From positions 18,130,843 to 18,194,842 of the forward strand of contig OZ026600.1 in NCBI GenBank assembly GCA_964020085.1: DNA of 64,000 bases, written 5' to 3'. The notes under the pieces were generated by a model. The model was not told where the DNA came from. It made no database searches and saw only the letters and a program-made list of their open reading frames with translations. Below, in pieces: positions 44,444 to 56,400 of the stretch. This DNA comes from Micromussa lordhowensis (Eukaryota > Cnidaria > Anthozoa > Scleractinia > Lobophylliidae). Both the position numbers and the translations under genes were made by a program. Position 1 is the first letter of the stretch. Each line of letters begins with the position of its first letter.

Positions 44444-47400
44444 CTATAAAAAATTACAAAAAAAAGAGGAAAATTAGAGTAATAATAAAATGTCGGAATT
44501 TTTAGCGCATATACACCTTTCTAAAACCCAGCATATTCTAGTCTGATGATGGTATAGTTCTTAACCGAAATATATCTTCTAGTTTTGCCAGATGTTGTCT
44601 AAATTTCGACACAATTATGAACTGATTCTCGGATTATCATTCATTCTCTATCTTATAAGACAATTTAGTTTGCAGTCTTAATATCCATTTTGGCTCGCCT
44701 TTCTCTCTCCCCATTAAAGATGAATACAATTAATAAACAAGTATACAGCGACATGGCCAATTTTCTAAGACGTTTATTCCTTGGGGTAAAAATAATGTGG
44801 GCTATTTATCGCTTTGCGTGTTGTTCGTACTGCAAAAAGGGTAGATAGATAATAAAGCGGTTACTTATTCTTAAAGGTAGAGTGCTATCATCGGCAGAAA
44901 ATAGTAATACTCGAAATAATATTTTAAATTCTCGACTTGCCTGCCATTATCAAGACCCTTTGTAATACTGTATAACAAAAAAAAACAAAAACAAAAACAA
45001 AAATTCAGCTGGCACATTTTAGCCCAATATCCATGAGTAACATTTTGATCTTCTCTGACGATGATAAAAATGCAGCGAGTCGTAAACAAGTAACCTGTAA
45101 TTCTCGGGTACCATGGCAAATCCTACCAATCTAGCCCTATATTCTATCAATTAGTTTCTTTTAGTTTTTTGTTATTTTTCTCGTACTCATTGCCAAGCTT
45201 TTTATACATGAGCCCGCTCTAACTTGGATATGAAGGGCAAACACATGCCACGTTTTGGCTTTGATTAAAATAAATTTGATCAGGCCAGTACTTATCTATA
45301 CTTTAACTCCTTTCCTGGAGCGTAGAGAAGCACTTCGAGAGAAAAGTATCCGTACCCAAAAACATAGCTCGTGGGCGCAGCCTGGGATAGCCCTTATTCT
45401 AGAGCAATTACCAAGAGACTTCCGCAACAGGACATGAGGCATTACTCCACAGAAAATTGTACAAAAATGATTGCAGTGTTATGAGACCTGCATCAAATCG
45501 TTATTTTTTCATTGATTGATTCTTCTTAATGAATCAAACAAATACCGTAAAGATCACCAGCTTTGTCCTACCTGTTCTTTGGTTTACTGCATCTCCATAT
45601 AATTATAACAGCAATGATAATGACCAACAACCCGCCGGCAACGGAACCAGCAATGATGTAAGGCAACTTGTCAGAGTCTTTCTCAGTGGGCCGAGATGGA
45701 GTTACAGTTGATGTTACCGCTGTTGACGTTTCAGCGACCAGAGTTTGCACGCTCGAGATGTTACCATTAATGGAGTTCGAAATGTCTGCAATAGACGCTT
45801 TAACAACGGAGACAAGTGTGTCTTTCGCGATGGCCTCAACATTGGAAGTTCCGGGTGGAAACTGCAAGTAGAATGCTAAGCTTGCCAGTAGAGGGTCCGT
45901 AGAGATCTGTTTTGGGTAGCCTGGGAGAATGTGAACTTGGTCCTCTGTGAAGATGATGAAGGAAGCTGCTCTCTTACGGCGAGCGCTGTATAAATGATAG
46001 AAAAAGGAAACATGAACTACCACATCACCGATTCACAGTGATTTAATTTTCTCTGTTGTTTGCTTTTTCCGTGTAGAGTAGAAAACTCAGAAATACAAGT
46101 AACCTTAAAACTTGTTTAAGGCAAACGTATCACTGCTTTGCAGCATCTTAAAAAAGATAACATTAGTTCTCTTTTGTCGGTTATTTAGCTATCTTTTGAG
46201 TCGTTTTTTATTTCTCAAGTTTCTTAGAATCAATAAGCGATATAAATATTGACGTGAGGCAAAGAAAATCGTAGCCCCCGCGAGCAAGTCTCGAAGCCTT
46301 ATCATTATTCAGATCAAGCCGAGCAACTTTATTTCTTTCGGGACGACGTGTAAAGACTAATAAGGATGAACAGTACGCTCTAAACTTTGCTTCCCTTGGG
46401 ATCGGCGACAAATACATCAATATTGGTATTCGTCAAGATTTGACATTAACAAGAAATAAAATAATGAACAAAGCAAATGAAGGAAAGAAGAAACAGACGG
46501 ACATCGCACTGAATAAACAAATAGCAAAAGCAGAAAATGTACCTGGCAGATGTTGATCTGCAGTCTTCCGTTTCTGAACAGTGTTTCGTTGCTGCCGTTG
46601 CAACTGCAGCCTTGAATGCGTCTTGTAGGGGTTGGTTCCACTGAAAAGGAATCATAGCAAAGAATATCGAAGACAGATCTCTAAAACGAGGCACATGCCA
46701 TGAATGCGACACTCACATGGCGTGAAGCGTTTTATTTATACAGTATTCCTACGAATCTGCTAACCTGGGAAGCGTTTTTTAAGGATAAGAACTTAACATA
46801 GGTTATTCAGCATTCCATCTTTCGCTTGACAAAGTAGTCATCAGACATAATTTAACATTCCACTTAAAAAAGCAAACGACTAACTCCCGCCGAAGCTGAA
46901 GTAGACTGATCACAGCCTCTCGTGACTATATTTAAAAGTACGCGAAGGAGAAAGGATGCCAAGCGACCGCGAGCGAGAAAGAGTCATGTCTCCCGATTTT
47001 GCGCTGGCGCCTTCTTCTCTCGCAATTCCATCCGCGCGTTCAACGATCGAATAAAAATAGAAGGCTGTAAACGGTACCACCAAAGCCGTGAACGAAAATA
47101 TTATCCAACCTGAGACACATTTAATCCCTGTATCTCCAACTCGACAGACTGGCTTCTCTCCTCGTCTGATGGTGTTCGCGGTTCTTCGACAGGGGGTGGC
47201 GGTGGAGGTTCAGCTCCTTTTTCAAGTCCTGTCATCAGCGAATAGACAAACATGTACTTCAAAACTACTACACTGTACATTGGCACAAGTTTATTAAACA
47301 TAGTAATTCAGAACACTGAAAGTCATGCTTAGTTCTTCTGATATGAAGAACGCACAAAAGGGTAGACACTTTCTTTCGCGATTAAGGCAAGACTTCTCGA

Positions 47401-50400
47401 GGGCGGCTAACAAACATATGAAAACACAACGGGACAGTTGATGGCGTTATCTTGACCGATTAAAAGACATAAAAGACATCAACCACGACAACATGAATAT
47501 CTTAACGAGTAAACATAAAGTCTCGAACACTGAGAAATAACAGGACGAATCCTAGAATTTAGAGCAAATTATATTCATCGATTCTGTCAAGAAAGTTTGC
47601 TATCCGTTATCCACTGCATTGAACTCACCTTGGCATTTGTTGTCAATCCAATACAGTCCTTCCCCACAAACGCACTCGTAAAAGCCAGGTTTGTTTTCGC
47701 ATTGCATGGAGTCATCTTGGCACTCAAAGGTGAACAGCAAACACTCGTCGATATCTGTCAGGATAAGGATGTTATAGCGTTCGATTTAGTTAATAAATCA
47801 GAGGCAACCCTTCACGTCTGTTCTCTAGACAGACCAAAAAAATAACTGAGAAATAAATGAGATAACGATAGCAACCATACCGTTTTCTTACAGAGCAAAA
47901 CGAAGGGGATGGGAGACAAGGGGAAAAAGGGGGGGGGGGGTAGAAAGTAATTGTTCTAACAAGCATCGTTGTGGTAACCTAGAAGGTTTTGCTAGCCGTC
48001 TGATTAAAGTAAATCACTTATCTAATCTGGAAAACTCAAGGGTACAAGGGTGACACATCAGGCTTCCTGTAATTGTCATTTACCGTTGCAAGCGAAGCCG
48101 TCAGTGTCGAGAGTATAGCCATCCACACATGAGCAGGTGTAACCTCCATCGGTATTATTACACCGCTGTTCGCAGCTGTTCGAATCAAAAGTTTCACACT
48201 CGTCTTTATCTGAAAGAAAGAAAAAAGAGAAAAAAATATTTGGGGAGTCCGTGTCTAAGAAAAATAAAATTTCCTCCGTTTATTTCAATAAAGATGTCTT
48301 TTAGAGTTCCCTTTATGTTTAGCTTTGGAGTTGTCAGATACAGTTTGTTTGAAGAATTTCCTTTCATTGGTATTATTTCCAGTTGTTGTCAATTTAGCAG
48401 GGGGGTGGTTAGTTGGAGATACCCCTAGCATTTTCGTTTCGTTTACTTTTCATAGATCACCTTCTATTTTGTTTATAAGATGATGTTAATATTATGCGAT
48501 GCATATGCAAAAGCCAGTGACATAATCCAACATAGAGGACTTCTTAAGATTTTTCACTTTTTCCACCGTTCTTCTCGTTTTTCCCCCGAAAATTTAAAGT
48601 TTTACACAAAAAAATACCCTTTCCGACAGCTTAGCATGTTAACTACATCATTATTCTGGCCCGGAATATGCCTCTGGCAGCTTACAGTATTACATCTTAA
48701 TACGCCTTTAATTCTTTCGTAGCTCATACCCAACCATTCAACCACAACTCACTTTAAGATCTCCTACATCTACATAACAAGGACAGGAGCCCATGACAAG
48801 GAAGATTTTAACCAGCGAATATGCCTCAATGAACAGCCACTGAGATGGATAGCCAACCAGAGAAAATCATCTTGACAAAATTAAAAATAAATTTAAGGAG
48901 TGGCATCCGCCTCTCCCCCACCACCTGCTCTTTCCCCTCCACCTCCCCCCTCGCCGTAAAATTGATAGCTGCCAAAAGAAGATTCTCTTGAACAAAATTT
49001 AAAAACGCAAAGGGTAACATTCGTCCCCAGTCCCACCTCCACCTCTCACCTTCATCTGAAACCAGAAGCCCATCACTAGGAGCCAGCAACTACCCCATAT
49101 TCCTGTCACGGCGTTTTCACAGACCTGTCTATTTTTAGCTTGAATTACCGCGAATTCAGACTCCCGCAGGGACAACAGTGACAAATCATAAGCACGGACT
49201 TGATTCTTTAATTGACGTCGGCATTTTCATTGCGGGAAAAGAAGTCTAAAAATAGACCGGTCTGTAAAAATGCCGTGACATAGGCTTAGTATTGGAGTTG
49301 CAAGCTCCTAGTGATGGGCTCCTGCTGAAACTGATACCAGAGAAAATCCTCTTAACAAAATCCAAAAATTACAAGGGGGACATCAGCCCCTCCCCACTCC
49401 CCCCTGTATCTTAGGGTTAATTAACCCACCACCTACCTTTGCATGTTTTGCCGTCCTGTTCTAAGACATATCCGTTACTACAATCACACTTTTCCTCTCC
49501 ACCAGATAACAAGCAGATATCTTCGCAGCCAATGGAATTTTGTTGACAAGGGTTCTCGGCTAAAAAATGAATGGAGAATACTTATTTTTTGTAATTATTT
49601 TATTTTTTTTACCAGAATTGTTACTAATCTCGCAATCTAGCCTGATTGGCTAATCTGCCGTTGTCGATAAGAGTCCAGACAACACTGCTCGCTTCAATGT
49701 GTCACGCAATGTCTTTTTCAGCTCGCGCTCTGAAAAAAAAAACATTTTCTTTGACGTTGATATTGTGGTAAAAAAACAAATCGAAATGTGGTTCAGCGTG
49801 GTCTGTATTCTTATCGACAACGACACGCGTCATCAAAATGGTCAAAATTTGTTTGGGACTCACTCAGCTGCCACTCGTGAGTCCACGACATTTTGACCAC
49901 TGTGATAACGAGTATCGTTGTCGATAAGAGTACAGACAACGCTAAACCACATTCGATTTGTTAATTACACAATATCCATTCCGGAAGATCATTAACGTAA
50001 ACAGTGTCTATCGAACCAAATGTCAGTCATCATTGTTAACTGCAGTGTGTGACATTTTCTATTTTCATTCCAATAATATCAAGTTTAATTTTTAACAGAA
50101 CTCAAAATTAGAAACGAATATTGTCTAGACTGTTGACAGCCTCTATATTTCTGCTTTTCAAAGCACGCGAAAAAAAGAAAGAAAAAAAAAGGAAAAAAAA
50201 ACGAGCGCGAGGCACGAAGGGCTGCGCTGGCGTCCAGTTCTCTCGCGATTCTATCCACGCGTTGTACGATTGAATAAAAATACCAGAAAATAGAGGGTTG
50301 TGGACATTCTAAGTATTGACAAGTATCTTTTTTTTCTCAGTAAGATAATATGTGATCCTAGGGTCTTAACAAGCAACGCCGTTAAATGCTTTATAAAAGA

Positions 50401-53400
50401 ACTCACGTATGCAGTCCTTTGGATTGATGGGGTCCACTTTAAAGTCTGCATTACATTTGCAGTTGAATGAACCCTCTGTGTTCTCGCAGATATGCATACA
50501 ACCTCCTCTTGCAGAAGCGCATTCATCTATGTCTACAATAAGAGACAAGGGTGAGTAAGTATGTTTTATTAACTTAAATGAAAAAAAATGGAAAGAAGAA
50601 ATACAGTATTATATTTTAGGAAGAGTAAAACCTTAAAAAAGCAGGGAGAGGGTGCAATACCAGCTCATAATTATTACATGCCTCATATATTTGCTTGCGT
50701 ATCTTCATCATCTTAAGGTATATGACGCACTCAAAAAACCTAAAATAAAAACTTTTGTAGCTTTTTTGACCTGAATTGCAATTGCTAATTTTGTAGCTAG
50801 TCGTAATAGCTCAGTTTTCCAGGGCTACTTTTAACAAGGGAGTCAGTTTTGACCGTGACTGGGGTACTCTGGTTTAAATAAATAAAGGTGTATGTGTATC
50901 ACACTATGTAGTCAAACGTAATTTCCTGCTAACAAGCGATTGGTCAATACTTCTTTAGAGAGGAGAGGAAAGTAAAGGAGAGTAGAGTAGAGCACAGGAA
51001 GGTAGAGGAGTACAGAGAAGAGTAGGCGATAGGAGAGGAGTGGTAAGGAGAAGCGAGGAAAGTAAAGGAGAGTAGAGTAGAGCACAGGAAGGCAGAGGAG
51101 TACAGAGAAGAGGAGGCGATAGGAGAGGAGTGGTAAGGAGAAGCGAGGAGGAGAAAGCAGAGTAGAGTAGAGCACAGGAAGGCAGAGGAGTACAGAGAAG
51201 AGGAGGCGATAGGAGAGGAGTGGTAAGGAGAAGCGAGGAGGAGAAAGCAGAGTAGAGTAGAGCACAGGAAGGCAGAGGAGTACAGAGAAGAGGAGGCGAT
51301 AGGAGAGGAGTGGTAAGGAGAAGCGAGGAGGAGAATGCAGAGTAGAGTAGAGCACAGGAAGGCAGAGGAGTACAGAGAAGAGGAGGCGAAAGGAGAGGAG
51401 TGGCAAGCAGAAGCGAGGAGGAGAATGCAGAGTAGAGTAGAGCACAGGAAGGCAGAGGAGTACAGAGAAGAGGAGGCGAAAGGAGAGGAGTGGCAAGCAG
51501 AAGCGAGGAGCAGAATGCAGAGTAGAGTAGAGCACAGGAGGGCAGAGGAGGACAGAGAAGAGTAGGCGATAGGAGAGGAGTGGCAAGCAGAAGCGAGGAG
51601 GAGAATGCAGAGTAGAGTAGAGCACAGGAAGGCAGAGGAGTACAGAGAAGAGGAGGCGAAAGGAGAGGAGTGGCAAGGAGAAGCGAGGAGAGGAAAGCAG
51701 AGTAGAGTAGAGCACAGGAGGGCAGAGGAGGACAGAGAAGAGGAGGCGAAAGGAGAGGAGTGGCAAGGGGAAGCGAGGAGGAGAATGCAGAGTAGAGTAG
51801 AGCACAGGAAGGCAGAGGAGTACAGAGAAGAGGAGGCGAAAGGAGAGGAGTGGCAAGGAGAAGCGAGGAAAGTAAAGGAGAGTAGAGTAGAGCACAGGAA
51901 GGCAGAGGAGTACAGAGGAGAGGAGCCGAAAGGAGAGGAGTGGCAAGGAGAAGCGAGGAGAAGAAAGCAGAGTAGAGTAGAGCACAGGAAGGCAGAGGAG
52001 TACAGAGAAGAGGAGGCGACAGGAGAGGAGTGGCAAGGAGAAGCGAGGAGAGGAAAGCAGAGTAGAGTAGAGCACAGTAAGGCAGAGGAATACAGAGAAG
52101 AGTAGGCGAAAGGAGAGGAGTGGCAAGGAGAAGCGAGGAGAAGAAAGCAGAGTAGAGTAGAGGAGGATACAATATCAATGAATCGATGTCTCTACACAGC
52201 TGCCATAGATACTCACCAGCACAACTCTTCTGGTCCAGAGGGTTTAGAAGATATCCAGCATTGCATCCACATTCAAATGATCCGTGATTGTTCAAGCAAT
52301 TTTGTTCACAGCCTCCGTTATTCGTCGCACATTCGTCGATATCTGAAACGTTTTAAACACAACGCGTACTTCTACACATGTAGAACAATTCAGAATGGTT
52401 AAGGTATGAATTGTGAAAGGAGGAACGTTCATCGACTAGTGCAACTGTGAGTTATAGCATGGCCTTTACTAACAAATTACTGATGTAGTTCGATTTTGAT
52501 AGTCGATGATAGGGAAGTGAAAGTCCCTGTTAAAACACTTTTCAGTTAACCCTGGAACTTAGAAACTTAGAAGCAAATACCATGTTGGAGCCCTAATCGC
52601 ACCTTTAAGGTTCCTTTAATTTTCGTTCTCATAAGACATATCAAAATCATTTCATTTCACTCTCAGGAGCAGGTGAGATGGTTTTGCTACAAGGGATGTG
52701 ATATAACGTAAGATACTATTGAAATAAACCGTGGCTGAAAAAAAAAAACCAAGGAACTCTCAAACGATTGGAGAGTTGGCTTGACCAGCGATATGACAAA
52801 AAGTGGTTAAATGAAAACAGTAGACTCATCGAATTTTTCGCGTTTGACAAATAAACAGTTATAATGAAGTTTAACATTTGCAAATGAAGGTGGAGAGAAT
52901 GGTTCATCCCAGACTTTGAGAGGAGGAGAGGAGCGTATTTATTTGTAAGGCGGAGTCATTTTGCCAGAACGAGACTTCAGTGTTTTAATTGCGACGCGAG
53001 ACATCCAGTCTCTGAGACCTTCAGAAACCATTTTTAAACAAACAAACAAACAAACAAATCGGGAGTTTAAAAACTTTTTAGCAGTCGGGCGCTGCTTTGT
53101 AAAAAAAAAAGAAACTACGACAAGGATAACTGCTAAAAGAAACTACAGCGAGACGGCGAGGCCCAGGAAATTTGATGAAAGGTTTGCCCACACCCATGGT
53201 TTAAATATATAGCCTTGGCTCCTATGTGGAGCATAGCTCGTTTACAGTTTTCTTCCACTGTTCTCTCAAAATTGCAAAAAACAGAGCGAAGAGGAGTGGG
53301 AGAGGAGAGGGGTGAGTGTCAACCATTACCTGTACAGTCGACTCCGTCTCCTGTTAAACCATCTGGGCAAGAACCACAAACAAAGCCGGACTCGTTTGCA

Positions 53401-56400
53401 GGTGGCTTTAAATCGATGCACTGGACCCCCGGATAGCATGGTTGAAAATTTTCCTCACATGCATCGAGATCCGCCTCACAAAATGTACCGGTATAACCAT
53501 TTTGACACACACATGAAAGTATATTGAACCCTGCACCGCTGTTATCTACGTCATTTTCATCTATAGGTACACACGCCCCTTCATTGTGACATGCGCAAAC
53601 GTTTATTACTGGTCGCAGTACGGTAGCTTGCTTGGAATCATCAGCTACCACAAACTCTATATCAATCTGTAAGAAATCAAAAGAACATTTGCCATTTGAA
53701 AAGATGTTTCAAATGTAACCCAGCACTAAACATTTGTCCTAACTTATATCTTGAATCTTAGGTATACATTTATATGTGCACAGTCACTCCCCTGCTGATG
53801 ACCGTCTATAAAATTGTAGGAATTAAATAAAAGAAACAAATCATTAGCATCTTTTAGATTGCTATGATGAACGTTTGTAGCCTGTTAACTGCCGCTTCAG
53901 TTATGAGTAGTTACCTCGTCGGTGGTTACATTCCAAGTCAGCGTCACGGACGATGCATTGGTTGATAATATGGCCCCTTTCGGCAGACTTCCGGTGACGT
54001 TGAAGGTCATGGGATCACCGTTGGGATCTTCCGCAGTTACAGTTATGCTGACCGTTGTGTTCACAGTCAAATTAAGCTCGGAAGGCCCAGACAGAATCCT
54101 GGGTGGGAAATTATCTAAAAGAGTAAAAGTGTAGGAACACATGCTATGGTGTCATACCTCAGTTTTGTTCATATCTTCTGAAAGGAATGTTAATGATATA
54201 CTGGGTGACTTTTGGAGCACGGGAAATCCGATACCCTGAATCCCCTTTCCCCCTCCGTCCTTTTTTGATTTTCTTGCCGTTCTATCGAATTTATCACTTT
54301 TTCATCATCATCGCAATACAATGAATTCACTGAAGCACGGCATAATATCGAAACTCTAAAATTACTTGAAATTCATGAAGAAAATTAAAAAAAAGGCTAA
54401 TATAAATCAAACAATCAACATTGTTTAGATGTTAAGATTTTGACAGGTTTCCAATAGCTTAGAAAAAATGGCTTGTGTGTTTCAGAGCGTCTTGCTGGGC
54501 TTGCTGGAGTTAAAATTTCGGCTATTTTTCTTTTATCTGCCTATTGTTCAGCTATCAGTAAAATTTGCAAATTCAAATTCTCAACCATAACCTAGAAATG
54601 GCGAGATTTCTCAGCTGATGTGGGTGAAAGTGTCTCCAATCTTCAGCTATCAGTTAAGCCCCATACATATCTTCGTTTCAAAATGCGCTTTTAACTTACG
54701 TAATTCTTCTGATTCGCTTTCCAGCTGCACAGATATTTGTTTGGTACTCTCTCCAACTGCTATGTTTCCTGTAGAGGCTATGTCGAACAAGCAGTTGACA
54801 TCTCCTTGGCAAATAGCTTCTGCTTGTTGCCTTAATGCGTCACTTGCAAAAGTGATATTTTCATCCAGGAAAATTGGCTCGAATGACTCATTCTTGAATG
54901 TGTTCACATCTTCTCCAGGATTGTAAGTGAATAGGGATGTTTCAGAAGTAACTTGCCCTGAAAAGGGAAACCATTCCACTTACGTATAAGTCAGCATCTT
55001 TTGTTAAAAAAATAAGATAAGATTTGTTTTCTGATGGGCAGTTTGCAGTTGGTACATTTACACGAGTTCACCGAGTTCACGAATTTCACGAACATGATCG
55101 CAATATGATTTACAATCAAGCACTTGTCTCGTGCAATGCATGTTAATCACCCAACATAATGGCGTAATAACTACAAAAATCATTGCTAGTTTGGCATCCG
55201 CGATGAACCTGCCTTCGTAACCTTACATGTAAGCAATATTATATTGCTTCATAGTTTAAATAGTGTAACAAAAAAGGAAAACAAAAAGAATGTAAGCCAT
55301 ATAATTGAAAAAACTGTGAATTGCACTCCGAAAAAACACATTTGTTCCAGAACTAGGACTTTAAAAACGAAACTACATCCAGAATTTTGATGAGAGAATA
55401 ACATTTCAAAGCTTATTTCCGAAAAACATTAATTGTAGTTATTGCTTTTGGAATACCACATTTTCCCTCTGGGACACCAGGCTATACCCAGTCAAGTAAC
55501 TTACATTTCTGTCCAAAATAATTGTGGATTTCTCTTCCTGTGGCGTTATGAGCCAGTGTGGTACCATCGGGTCTCAGGAAATCATCCAGTGGGTTATCAT
55601 TCCAGGTTCCTAAAAGGCCTTCTGTGTAGCCTTTAATTGACAGAGGAGCAGCAAAGACTATGGAGAGTGACTCTTGTACGTCTGTTACTGTCACAGATAT
55701 CCCTGAAGGAAATGTCACAAGGAAGGAATTGTTTTCCGGACGTGATACTGCCACAGAGCCATTCAGGTTCACACTGGCGTTGGTTAAACTGTCGAAACCT
55801 TGAAACACTTCTCCATCGACCAACACCGTCAAACCTCCTAAAAAAGAAAAACCCGAGCATGTAAGATTAAACAAAAACAGTTAAAATAGTGCTGAGCTAC
55901 GTATAAATAAATGAACTAATTAATCGATCAATTATGTCAATTACATCGACACTAACCTCCGTCGTTCAGAGCCACCTGCACAGAGCTTGTGTTCACTTCT
56001 TTCGCTACTGCAGCGGCAAAAACGGTTGCTGTTCCTCCTCCTTTGGCAAGTTTTGTTCGAGCTTGTAACTCAAAAGAACCATTTTTCGCGTTGACCATTG
56101 TATACTCTCCAAGGCCATTGAAGGTGTAGTTTCCGCCATCTAGGGTGACGAAATGAGGATCACCCCATAACCAGCCTAGGGAAAGTAACATACGCCTGTC
56201 ATTTGAAATCGCTATTGAAATATTGATGTTGTTTTCAGTGTTATTGTTTTTATTGCGTTATTGCTTTCCAAGATTACAAACATTTGACCATCAGGGACGG
56301 GAAAGTTTGGGAAACACTGCTCAAACATTTATTCTACTGAGGGTGTATAGCAATATTTCTTTTGCAAAAAAGGTAGGCGAAGAAAAAACGTTTTATTTTC

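Noticed and set aside
50912..52295. Open frames of 404 and 446 codons on the minus strand and others on the plus strand
   Set aside because: They arise from the 90-bp GA/CT minisatellite whose period is a multiple of three. Composition is low-complexity and no splice or start context supports a gene.
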